In this document: positions 1 to 10,933 of the stretch, piece after piece
Position numbering within the stretch: the stretch's first letter is position 1
Layout: each line of letters starts with the position of its first letter
Source: Xenopus tropicalis
Taxonomy: Eukaryota > Chordata > Amphibia > Anura > Pipidae
Direction: 5' to 3'
DNA: 64,000 bases
NCBI RefSeq assembly: GCF_000004195.4
Contig: NC_030683.2
Location: 45,025,358 to 45,089,357, forward strand
Made by a program: the position numbers and the translations under genes
Notes under the pieces: model-generated
Databases searched by the model: none
Told to the model about the DNA's origin: nothing
Seen by the model: only the letters and a program-made list of their open reading frames with translations

Positions 1-430
1 TTGGGGACGCAGTTCTCCTATTAATTGAATATGTGCATTACTTGTGGGGACGCAATTCCCCTTATGAAGGACATATGTATTATCGGCAAACTGAGGGGCC
101 CCTATTTCCCAGATGTAGGATGGGGTTCCTCGAGCAATCCCAGACACTCCTGACAGACAGCAGTGAAGAAGGATTGAAGCGGAGCACTGGGTTCTTTCTC
201 AATAAAAGCACTTATTTATTATTTCCATCATTAAAAGCATAACAGAGAGCACTGCTTCCTGACAGACAGGAACTGTGGGACTAAGCGATATGCATGTATG
301 TGCTAAGCAAGGAACCTCTTTGTTGTGGTTAAGGTAGCACGTTTTCATGACAACGCGTCTCAATTTGGATGCATTAGGGTAGCCTGAGCACTCTCCTGCG
401 TTTACTGGTACGTACCGATGTGGTGGCTAA

Positions 431-723
431 AGGTGGCCATACATGGGCCGATTTTAGCTGCAGATATCGGTCCTGATTCGGAAGGTTATTGGCCCGTGTA
501 TGGGCACTAATGACGTGCCTGCCCGACCGAGATCTGGCCTGAAATCGGGCATGTTTAAAAATTAGTCGGATCGGGGACCACATCGGCTCATTGATGCGAT
601 CCCTGAACCGACAGATGCCTATACCCGTCATTCTAATTCAGTAATTTGGCCCCAGGGGCCCCTTTGGACCCATAGGTGGGGATATCGGGAGAAGATCCGC
701 TTGCTTGGCAAGTATGGCCACCT
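431..723. mobile_element. Terminal-inverted-repeat element with TAA duplication (Harbinger-like)
   Basis: The ends AGGTGGCCATAC and GTATGGCCACCT are inverted repeats flanked by TAA at 428-430 and 724-726. A 3-bp TWA duplication fits PIF/Harbinger elements. The interior is rich in GGCC and CGAT palindromes and has no coding frame. Partial relatives start at about 15539, 41389 and 61863. Confidence 0.75.
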
Positions 724-1034
724 TAACCCTTGTTGTTAAGAATATACGACATCTTCACCAGACTCCCAAATACCATGTGTTTAGCTAACTTGTAACACTT
801 ATTCAGTGCTTACTCTTATTTCTTGTTTCACTTAAATAGTTACATTTACTTCGCTACAGTTATTATATTTAGTTTCGTTTCTTGCAGGTGTGAGGCTGGG
901 GTTCTTTTTTCCTTCGGTTTTTCTTTCTTATAAGCTTACATTGTATTCATCCTAATGTATATGACATACTGTCATTTGGCTTGCACTCTAGCCTGGTGAA
1001 TAAAACAGTGTCTAAAAGTTTTAATCCCAAACAA

Positions 1035-1075
1035 ATGATGAAAGGGCCTTAGAGCTCCGAAAGCTTGCAATGTAT
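1035..1075 (+). ncRNA. Hammerhead-like motif, decayed, with retroelement-like flank
   Basis: ATGATGA (one mismatch to the CTGANGA core) is followed by a GGGCC/AGCTCC-type hairpin, then GAAA and AGCTTGCAA. The downstream TTATTGTTAGCCAATA string is part of a dispersed repeat I recognise from amphibian and fish genomes. C3 is substituted, so self-cleavage is unlikely in this copy. Confidence 0.4.
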
Positions 1076-1247
1076 TTTTATTGTTAGCCAATATAGGTAT
1101 CATTTCTACAATACTCTTGTATTTGTGTTTTTTTATTAAAAGTTTTAAGACACTGTGTTTGTTGTTTTAACCAATAATAAAATAACTTTTTCTGTATAAG
1201 TCCTGTGAGTGCTGACCCTTCCTCCAGCATATATATATATATATACA

Positions 1248-1544
1248 CAGGTATGTGATTCCCTTATCCGGAAACCTGTTATCCAGAAAGCTCCGAATTA
1301 CGGAAAGCACATCTCCCATAGACTCCATTTTAATCAAATAATTTCGAATTTTAAAACTGGATTTCCTTTTTCTCTATAGTAATAAAACAGTACCTTGTAA
1401 TTGATCCCAACTAAGATATAAATAATCCTTATTGAATGCAAAACAATCCTATTGGGTTTAATGAAATTATTATTTTTAGTAGACTTAAGGTATGGAGATG
1501 CAAATTACGGAAAGACCCCTTATCCAGAATACCCTTGGTCCCGA
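1248..1544 (+). mobile_element. TATCC-end repeat, copy 1
   Basis: This is a copy of a dispersed Xenopus repeat whose ends read GGTATG..CCTTATCCGGAAACC and its inverse. It has a diagnostic interior, CAGTACCTTGTA-TTGATCCCAACTAAGATATA. The right end is truncated after CCCTTGGTCCCGAGCA. It has no coding capacity and looks like a non-autonomous DNA element. An AT microsatellite (1228-1245) abuts the left end. Confidence 0.75.
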
Positions 1545-2367
1545 GCAACTAAACATAAATGTATGCAGTGCTTTTTTTTGTGCTCAATTCCTATTGCTGA
1601 TGATTTGTTGATATGTTTATTTTCATGTGACAAGAAAAAAATGAATTGCATAAAACAGTGTCTATTTATAAAAGTGTATCAAGGTTTCTGAACACTATAC
1701 AACTGACAACATGCTATTAAAAAAAATGCAATAAATATAACCTCTTAAAGCGGATTCCTAAAAGCAGAAGTAGATTAAGATCAGTGATATGTTGTATGAC
1801 ACTAAGCTAGAATTTCTATAAGTACACTTTTGCTCAATTTAGTGGTTCTTAGGAAATACTGACAGCACAACACAACCACTTTAAAAACTCCCATAGGCTT
1901 CTTATACAATGAAAATCAGATATCTGTTAGGCACATGCAAACAAAACACGTATGCAGGGTTAGATATGTTACTTACATAGAGCCTAAATTAGAAACAGCT
2001 AACAATAGGGCTCAATTGGCTATTGCATGCCTACCACCTAAACACCCTAAGCATTTTTTACAATGTTCAGATTCCAGCAGCACTAAAATAAACCCACATA
2101 ATGCTTGCATCCTTGAGAAGCAAAACTCCCATGCTTTCATATGTAACAATGTCAACAGTCTTGTCTTTTCACAATGTAATAACTGATTAATTAAACAATA
2201 GTCTTGAGATGCACATATGTGACATATAAGTTTACTACTGTACAAAGTATCGAATAGCCATACTACTACTCCCCGTTAAAATATGTACCTCTTGGGGGAT
2301 GTGGGGGGGGGGGGCAATAATATATATTGGAAATGAATGGCAAGCACATCGAAAGCAGCATTTTTTG

Positions 2368-2696
2368 CCTGCTAAAACTTGGCTTCCGGTCATTTGAAAT
2401 AGGGTGATACAGTGATGCAGGGCAGAACCCACTATGCGATGATCGATTGATCGATCCTAGCCCGACTCCTTCCTATACAGAAGGAAGGCTAGGATCGATC
2501 AATCGATTGTCGCATAGTGGATTCTGCCCTGCATCGCCGTATTGCCCTATTTCAAATGACTGGAAGCCAAGTTTTAGCAGGTATTTTCTAATAAAGCATT
2601 CAAAATAATAAATGGTCTGCAGGATAGGGCAATTATCAGGGCAGGGAAGAATAGATTTTTTACTTTAGTAAAAATTTAGTGTTACTTTTCCTTTAA
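2368..2696. mobile_element. TTAA element, left-truncated, with large perfect-looking palindrome
   Basis: The arms 2368-2465 and about 2488-2581 are near-perfect inverted repeats, CCTGCTAAAACTTGGCTTCC ending in its complement. They are built around ATCGATCGATTG-rich sequence. The right terminus TTTAGTGTTACTTTTCCTTTAA (TTAA at 2693-2696) matches the complete copy at 23681-23955. The left terminal repeat is missing. Confidence 0.7.
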
Positions 2697-3017
2697 CAAC
2701 TCAATTGACAAGTATCAGCTGATACAGCATTTAGTTAAAGGTACCACTTTACAACAAATGTAACTAATTTTCCAGAATTCTTGAGTATTTTCTTTTCTTA
2801 TATATGCACTTTCTTGCTGCTCCTCACCTGGGCCTCTGTTACATATCTTACTATATGGTTAGCACTGCTTTGTGGCTGATACCATCAAGCAGAGATATTG
2901 ATGAAATATTTAATGTTGCGCCCAGTAAGTTCTAGGGGGTACACAATTTTGCATGGTAATCAAGGAAATATATATTTGGCTGCTGCAATAAATATCTGTC
3001 ACACTGATGTGACTGAT

Positions 3018-3345
3018 GTGTATCGGACCCCTTATCCAGAAACCCATTATCCAGAAAGTTCCAAATTACTTAAAGGCCATTGTGCATAGACTCCATTTTA
3101 ATCAAATAATTCACATTTTTAAAAAAGGTTTCCCTTTTCTCTTTAATAATTAAACAGTACCTTGTACTTGACCCCAACTAAGATATAATTAATCCTTATT
3201 GGAGCCAAAACAATCCTATTGGGGTTAATTACTGTTTACATAATTTTATTAGCAGACTTAAGGTAGGAGATCCAAATTACGTAAAGACCCCTTATCGGAA
3301 AACCCCAAGTCCTGAGCATTCTGAATAACAGGTCCCATACCTGTA
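3018..3345 (+). mobile_element. TATCC-end repeat, copy 2 (near full length)
   Basis: Both ends are present: ACCCCTTATCCAGAAACCC on the left and AACAGGTCCCATACCTGTA on the right. The diagnostic CCCAACTAAGATATAATTA interior lies between them. Length is about 330 bp, matching the other full copies. Confidence 0.78.
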
Positions 3346-4873
3346 CACCAAAAAGGCCAATGTAAGAAAATAAAAAATCAAAATTTTTCAGGTAAATCAG
3401 GAACATAGTATCTAAAAGACATTGTTCTGTTAAGGTCATTACCAAGCTTGTGTTGTAAGAGAACAATAACGCAACTAGTACTTGTTCACTTGCATTGTGT
3501 AGAAATTGTTTGGGGGAAGTCATAAAACCTCTAGAGAACAGTTCTGTGTTAGGGTTGGAATGCTGGGTGACATTTGCACTGTAGTCACCAGGACCTGGCA
3601 GACTATCCCAGGGAGAAGTCCTAAATATAACTCCAGCATTGCCGCCAGCTTCCAGAGCTCAGAAGGGAGAGAGAGGCTGGTTTATATATGGTCAAGGAAA
3701 AATAATTCAATCAAGTGCAATGTAAGAAGGGGGATGGGAATGCAGCAGAGGCAAGAGAAAGAACAGGTGTTACTAGTAAAGTTGCATTTTACACAAAGGC
3801 AGATTCTGGGCCCACTGTAAAGATTAACGTGTATGTGTAGCCTTGCAAAATTATATTGACCAATTGTCTCAATGTACTCAGTTTAATAAATTCCACACTG
3901 AAATGCTAGTGCTCTGTGATATCACTCTTTCTAAAGAAAAATAGCACAAGTCACATAGTTATAGACAAAACACACACACTGCTTCAAATACACAGTATGT
4001 CAATGACAATTCCTTATTATTAAATATGCAATATACACACTTGTAAAATAAACAGTTTGAAGTGTCGATTAATATCTGTATATATTTATATCATGAGATA
4101 ACTAAATTTGCCTTTTTATTAGCATGTGTATTAGTCACTGTCAGGGGACTGATACAGAGTACTCGGTGTCATTTTTATAAAGTACATTACCCATCCCTGA
4201 GCAAACAGATAATGTAAGTGCAGCACTAGGACAAGGTAGAAAACACTGGTAAATAAATGAAGTATTTTACTTTTCACTTACCCTTTCACTTCTAGTCAAT
4301 TTTCCCAAAACTCTGCACTAATGCCAAACTATTTCTCAACAGTTTGTGCTGTCACTGAGTGGAAACATTTAGTTTAGCTAGGAAACAATAAAATGTATTT
4401 TTTTAGGAAAACAAATGCCTAAAATTAAAAAAAAGATAGATAGATGGATAGATGATATAGATAAGTAAAATAAACATAGACCAAAACTGTACCTAAAACC
4501 TATATTTATTTGATAAAAGTAGACACACCGCTGAATTAAAAAAACACAGCAAATAATTACCAACCACATTTTGCACAAAATGTGGGCAAAATGCAGGGGC
4601 AATGGCACACAGTAAGATTTGTCCCCCATGGTTAAATTTGCATTACCGCTGGTGACAAAATTTCCTGGAAAATGCCTTGCAATTGTCTCCCTTCACATTT
4701 GCCATTATAAAGCCAGATTGCCACAAATAATACGTTTTACTTGCGACGATATCAATGTTAGGTAATGGCAAGTCATTTTCAGAAGATTTGTGGCCCACAG
4801 AAGCACAAATTTTACCACAGGTGGCGAATCTTACCATGTGCCATTGCCCTAAGTCACATTTATTGCTCTATAT

Positions 4874-5287
4874 CAGGGGTCGGGAACCTTTTTGGCTGAG
4901 AGAGCCATAAACACCACATATTTTAAAATGTAATTCAGTAAGAGCCATACAATATGTTTGGCCACGGATGCTGTGGGGCAAGGTAGGGTGGGTCCCAAGG
5001 ATGCCGGATGCGGGTGAGGGCGTGGCCTGCACTCGGCGGATAGAAGACGTGTTCTAAGGCTTAGAACACGTCTTCTATCCACCGAGCACAGGGGCAAGGT
5101 AGGGTGGGTGCCAAGGATGCCGGATGCGATCAGAGGAGGGTGTGGCCTGCGCTCGGCGGATAGAAGACGTGTTCTAAGGCAGGTCACGCCCTCATTTTTT
5201 TTTTTTTATTAAAGATTTAGCAGCGAGCCAGATGCAGCCATCAAAAGAGCCACATCTGGCTCCCGAGCCATAGGTTCCCTACCCCTG
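4874..5287. mobile_element. hAT element with GC-rich internal duplication
   Basis: The termini CAGGGGTCGGGAACC and GGTTCCCTACCCCTG are flanked by a perfect 8-bp duplication CTCTATAT (4866-4873 and 5288-5295), the hallmark of hAT insertion. The end sequences, including GGCTGAGAGAGCCATAAAC and GAGCCACATCTGGCTC, are familiar from hAT families spread across distant vertebrates. The centre (about 4979-5180) is a CpG-rich block duplicated directly, with AGAAGACGTGTTCTAAGG and its inverse between the copies. Confidence 0.88.
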
Positions 5288-6514
5288 CTCTATATCTTCC
5301 ACATGCTCTTGGGTACAAAGACAAATTTACCATATGCTAGGGAACTTCTCCATAAAAAGATACCATATAATCAGAGGGTACCCTAAAAAGCAAAGGAATT
5401 CATATGGCTTCTTTTTCTTGTTTCAGGAAATAAATGTCAAACTGTCTGCAAGTAAAAGTGTTTTATAAAAGCCAACAATGTGTTAAAAACTTAAATGCTT
5501 GCAGTTTACTCTAACTTATAATCTGCTGGGTCTTAGATACAAAGACAAAGTATAATAAATATGAGGGGTGGATATTATATGCAATGCTAGCATAGCAAAA
5601 ATACTATGCTATTGGGAACTGCTTTCAAAGAGAAGAAAAGTTGGGACTGCAATATTTTAATAAAACTAAAGGGGTGAGTGCTAGAAATCCCTATTTTAAA
5701 CTACGATTCCCATTTACCCAGAAAAAGCTTAAGCATAGGGAGGAATGTCAGTTTGACATCCACAGTTTTAGGTTTTAATAACACAGAATTCAGAAAAAGT
5801 TATCTAGTTATCTAACCACCATTATAAGAGAGTTTATCAGATATCAAACACAGAAAAAAGGTCTTTTTTCTCCAGTCAGCTTTTGAGCTAATGAAGCCTA
5901 CAGAAGTCACAGTATAATAAAGCTTGTTAAGTATTTCCAGAGAAAACCAAAACTGTTTTCATGTGACAACCCTCTAGTTCAGAAGAAACCTATTATATCA
6001 GAAGCGCAAGTTTGTTCAGTCAAATGATGTGTCGCAGTGGTCAAAGGGATCATAAAATGCGTGCCATATGAAATATTTCAGATGGCTCACGTGACATCAT
6101 GTGGCTGCCAGATGACTAAAGAAACAAAATAAATGTCATCTCAAAATGTTCTTTAACTGGAGACCTCATAATAATCTATTTTGTGGTAACAGCACTGAAA
6201 TAAAAAGCACTGGCATAAAACATTGCTTGTTTTCACTAAGAATTCTCATAATAAAATAATGCACCAGCACTCCTACCCCATCTGCAGGAACTAAAAGATT
6301 TCAGTTATTGGCCATGACTTTGTTTTAAAAAACTCAGTGACCTTGAATTTGGTTCTCAATTCCCCTTAAACCAAGACCTACAAGAAAGAGCCTTGTGCCA
6401 ACAGATACAACTTTATAGATACCTCTAACTTAGGCACGCCTTTCACAAACAATTCCACACCCATTTCCCCACCATAACTACGGTAGTCCTAGAGAACATC
6501 CTGCTCTTCCCACC

Positions 6515-6925
6515 TCCAACTAAACTTCTATCCAGGCTATACAGAGAAATCATTAAAACAAGCCACCCTTTGCCCGTGCGCACCGCCTTTGGACAAAGGA
6601 CATCCCTGGTCTTGAACGTGAACAATGGGAGGAAGCCACAGAAAATGCCTACAATTTCCTAATTTTGATAATAGATAGGCTCATAAAAGTACAAATTCCT
6701 ACACCAAACCTACATAAGACACTTTAAGCTGAAGAGATTTGGTAGGAGACCAGATAATCTCTACCCACAATAAAAATCTCCTGGGGCCAATTTCATCCAT
6801 ATGGCCTAAAATAATGGTCTAAAAATAATGGAGACCCTGGCAGATGAACTGGGTACACTACAGATAGTGGACCCAACAGTTTGTCTGCTAGGAGTCATAG
6901 ACAATTTTCCGGAATTCTTCCGGCC
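6515..6925 (+). pseudogene. LINE ORF2 C-terminal remnant (Tx1/L1-like)
   Basis: Conceptual translation, with a frame change near 6718, gives SRLYREII, then LEREQWEEATENA, then DRLIKVQIP. Further on come FKLKRFGRRPDNLYPQ, GANFIHMA and LQIVDPTVCLLGVIDNFPE. This order and these motifs match the region after the reverse transcriptase in Tx1/L1-like ORF2 proteins, where a Cys/His knuckle sits beside RRPD-CP and a FIHM-W motif follows. Stops interrupt it (after YPQ and HMA) and the expected cysteines are lost. The right side abuts the hAT/minisatellite element, which probably inserted into this LINE. Confidence 0.75.
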
Positions 6926-7749
6926 TCCATGGTGGAGGGCCAATAAGGGAAGCTAGTTTTGACCACTCCCCTTTTTAAAACCACACCCATGTTATCGCAT
7001 GACCATAGCCAAATTAATGGTGGTAGTACAGCAAAAACCTGCCATACTCTGCCTTCCCTACCCTGCCTGTGTGTGCCATACTCTGCCTTCCCTACCCTGC
7101 CTGTGTGTGCCATACTCTGCCTGCCCTACCCTGCCTGTGTGTGCCATACTCTGCCTGCCCTACCCTGCCTGTGTGTGCCATACTCTGCCTGCCCTACCCT
7201 GCCTGTGTGTGCCATACTCTGCCTGCCCTACCCTGCCTGTGTGTGCCATACTCTGCATGTCCTATGCTGCCTGTGTGTATGGCACATACAGGCAGCATAG
7301 GGCAGGCAAAGTATGGCACACACAGGCAGCCTACAGTGACACAATGCTGGCACTGCTCCTACAGTCTGCACAATAACTATATATTAAAAAACTTTTTACT
7401 TGCAGCACCACCTCAGTATATGTTCTTTTTATAGTGTGCAGGGTTTATTTGTGGGTTTCTACTGCTCCTACAGTCTGAGGTGTGAACAGGTGAACAATGT
7501 GGGTGATTACAGCCTGAGCCTGAGGTGTGAACACTGCAGGGGGTGAATAATGCAAGGATTAAAAGGTGTGAACAACACAGGGGATTACATTTTTAAACAA
7601 TACAGGGGGATTACAGCCTGAATCTGAGGAGTTAACCATGCAGGGGGCCAGTACTGATACCATTTAAAGCTTACACAAAGGTAAGCCATCAAAGCAGCCA
7701 GACAGGTGGGGGGGCCACACAGAGGGGGGTCGCCAGTTGGACAGCACTG
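6903..7749 (-). mobile_element. hAT minisatellite-carrying family, copy A (left end lost)
   Basis: The right end CCAGTTGGACAGCACTG (ends 7749) is the family terminus. The left end lacks the CAGTGCTGTCC repeat and merges with the LINE remnant; CATGGTGGAGGGCC is the first clear family sequence. The interior keeps the GACCACTCCCCTTTTTAAA block and the 34-bp array. Orientation is opposite to the 8252, 10099 and 53788 copies. Confidence 0.7.
7036..7330. repeat. 34-bp minisatellite, about 7 units plus inverted units
   Basis: The unit is GCCATACTCTGCCTG-CCCTACCCTGCCTGTGTGT in one orientation up to about 7277, then the same unit inverted to 7330. Frames stay open because the unit lacks stops, not because it codes. 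Confidence 0.9.
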
Positions 7750-8251
7750 ATCTAGAGGGTCAATTTCAACACCATCCAGTTAATCTGTCTAAACTGAAAG
7801 TTTAACTAATGTGCATTGTTGCAAACTGTCTCATTGCAGGAGTGTGTGGTGAACCTGCAAAATAGATACCCTGGCATATATGGGCAACATATGGCCTACA
7901 TTTAGCCTCTATGCTGCTCTGCTAGGCATCTAGCCCATTGCTTGTGTTTGTGAAAGCAGACAAATGTCTTATCTGATAACATTTTAAAAATATATTACTG
8001 ATGTGACACAAATAAATCCAAGAAAGATGAATGGAATCTATACAAGAAATACCAGATGGTCTAGGCTCTTTTTATAGATAGTCAGTCCAGTTGCAGATCA
8101 ACAAGACCAACAAACCAACCAAGTGCACAATTTTACACTATTCTCTAATGTGCACAATATTTTATACAATGTGAAGGCCTAGAAAGCTTTAAGTGAAAAG
8201 ACAAGACTCTCATGAGTAAACACTCTAATGTATACAACATATGCTTTATAG

Positions 8252-8964
8252 CAGTGCTGTCCAACTGGCGGCCCGCGGGCCTCGACCCCCCTCTGTGTGG
8301 CCCCCCACCTGTCTGGCTGCTTTGATGGCTTAACTTTGTGTAAGATTTAAATGGTATCAGTACTGAGATTAACTGGCCCCCTGCATGGTTAACACCTCAG
8401 ATTCAGGCTGTAAACCCTCTGTATTGTTTAAAAATGTAATCCCCTGTGTTGTTCACACCTTTTAATCTCTGCATTGTTCACCCCTGCAGAGTTCACACCT
8501 CAGGCTCAGGCTGTAATCACCCACATTGTTCCCCTGTTCACACCTCAGAGTATGGCACACACTGGCAACATAGGGCAGGGAGGGTATGGCACCCACAGGC
8601 AGCATAGGACAGGCAGAGTGCTGCTTGTGTGTGCCATACTCTGCCTACCCTATGCTGCCTGTGGGAGGTGAACCTGGCAGGGGTTTGTTCTGGGAGTTTG
8701 TTATCAGTTGGAAATAGCCATTAAATGGTCCCTAAGGTGTATAATTTTATCCTGGGGGTTGCTGTGCCATCCACAGGGGAGGAGGAGGCATATGGATTTA
8801 AGGGTGTGTCTTAATATGACATAATATAATTCTTTAACATATGAATGATGGTTGATATCCCTGCAGCGACCATTTTGATAAAATGGGTGTGGTTTAAAAT
8901 GGGGGAGTGGCCAACACTGGCTTACATTAGCGGCCCTCGGCACCGCAGAAGTTGGACAGCACTG
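8252..8964 (+). mobile_element. hAT minisatellite-carrying family, copy B (short, 713 bp)
   Basis: CAGTGCTGTCCAACT opens the element and AGTTGGACAGCACTG closes it. A perfect 8-bp duplication CTTTATAG flanks it (8244-8251 and 8965-8972). Only about three 34-bp units remain (8547-8662), in two orientations. The right part holds the conserved TGGAAATAGCCATTAAATGG and AAAATGGGTGTGG blocks. Confidence 0.92.
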
Positions 8965-10098
8965 CTTTATAGGATTTAGTCTGATGAATGTAAAAGTAGC
9001 AGGTAGTCCATACTGTTAGCCGTTATGTATGATATACTGACTTTTTATAGGATATCAAATGTATATAAGAAATTATAGTAATATTACCACAAATGATTTA
9101 TTAAGTACCCAACATGTTTTGTGTAGGGAGGCATTCTTAGAAATAATAATATATCGGTAAAGTTATAGACTTAGCACAATCTCAGATATCATTTGTAAAA
9201 TATTCAGTCAATACTTCCATGCAAGGCAACAGGTTAATCATACACTCGAGATCCTTTAAACCTTCATCCCTATATATGTGTTAGAGAGATTATATGTATG
9301 CCTGAAACAAACATACTAATAATACACATACTGGGTAGCAAGATCCGGCGTGGATTCACATTTTACAATTTATTTCCTTATTTGGTCATCTTGACCTCTG
9401 ACAAAATTCTATGCCTTGAAGATTTGGGGTAAATTTTACAATCACAGCTCTGTATGAGTTAGATCTCGCTCCTCTCCCACGTGCCCTGTCTTGATTTACA
9501 GAAACTCTGCGGTTACAGCTGCATTGCAGATGAATCTTTATAAAGTGGACACGCTGTAACTGGGGCAGAGAGCACATGCACTAAGGGGCCACAGTACTGC
9601 TGTGCTCTCTCATAATTTTCTTAGACAAGCATTTAACTGTCCAACTTCAGTTCCATGATGAAAGATTCTTAAAAGAAGTATTTGCTAAAAATCATATGCA
9701 CCTATACGCAGCTTCAGAGGAAATGTTTCTGCATGAATGAGTGTGATATCTAGAACACACTTAATTTTCTTACTCTACCTTGTTTACACAAAAGAGATGC
9801 TTAGCTTTAGTTATTTTGTAAAGGATAAGGAAAGCATTTTATAAATTAAGCATCACAGCAAAGATCTTTATTTCACTTTACAAAAAAGGTTTATGCTTCC
9901 ATCCACGTTTGGCCCAGTTCTGAAAAGATAACTGAAGCGTTCTGGCTAACTTCTGATGGGTTCAGGAGATGGTGCTCTGGGCCATAAACACAGCACACTG
10001 CTTCACACTATTGACTTGTTCACAGGAGCTGTCCAGTGTCTCCTTTAACTGTAATGCATGGTCACACTGGGATGCACATGGTAAAGGCTAAGGTAGAT

Positions 10099-10933
10099 CA
10101 ATGCTGCCCAACTGGCGGCACGCATCCAGCCCATAGCCCCCTCTTTTGTGGCCCCCATCTGTCTGGCTGCTGGGACTGCTTACTGTTGTGCAAGCTGGTA
10201 TCAGTACTTTGAATTACTAGCCCCCCCCCCCCCCCCCCCCTGCATTATTCACACCTCGGATTTAGGCTGTAATCCACCTGTAAGATCCCACATTGTTCCC
10301 CTGTTCACACCCGAGATTGTAGGAGCAGTACCACAATTGTGTCAATTATGTTCTGCGGTACAAACTGTTAGTCTTGGAGTTGTCATGATCAGTTACTTAC
10401 ACTTTCTGTATACTCTGCCTGCCCTATGTTGCCTGTGTGCCATAATCTGCCTGCCCTATACAGCCTGTGTATGCCATACTCTGCCTGCCCTATGTGGCAT
10501 GTGTATGCCATACTCTGCCTGCCCTATGCTGCCTGTGGAAGGTGAATCTGGCAGGAGTTTGTTCTAGAAGTTTATTAGCATTTGGAAATATTTGTTACGG
10601 GGTCCCTAAGGTGTGTAATTATGTGTTGGGGGTTGTTGTGTTATCCACTGGGGAGGAAAGGGCATATGGATTTAAGGGTGTGGCTAAATATGATATAATA
10701 CTCTTTTTTCACATATAAGTGAGGGTGATATGCCTGCAGTGAGCACCAATTATTTGTTTATTTTGGTGTGCTACCACCATTAATGTGGGCATGGTATAAA
10801 GCTCTTGTGATAACATGGGTTTGGTTTAAAAAAGGGGTGGTTAAGTGGTTAAAACAGGCTTGCATTATAGGCCCTCTAACAAGTAGGCCAGAAAAATTCC
10901 AGCCCTCAGTACCACAAAAGATGGACAGCACTG
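10099..10933 (+). mobile_element. hAT minisatellite-carrying family, copy C (835 bp)
   Basis: Slightly diverged ends (CAATGCTGCCCAACT and AGATGGACAGCACTG) are flanked by a perfect 8-bp duplication AGGTAGAT (10091-10098 and 10934-10941). It carries a 20-C run at 10221-10240 and about four 34-bp units at 10405-10540. Confidence 0.9.

Noticed and set aside
9935..9965. AACTTCTGATGG as part of camk2g exon 3 (reverse of CACCAGAAGTT)
   Set aside because: The rest of the 60-bp exon pattern (EARICRLL codons) and the splice sites are absent.
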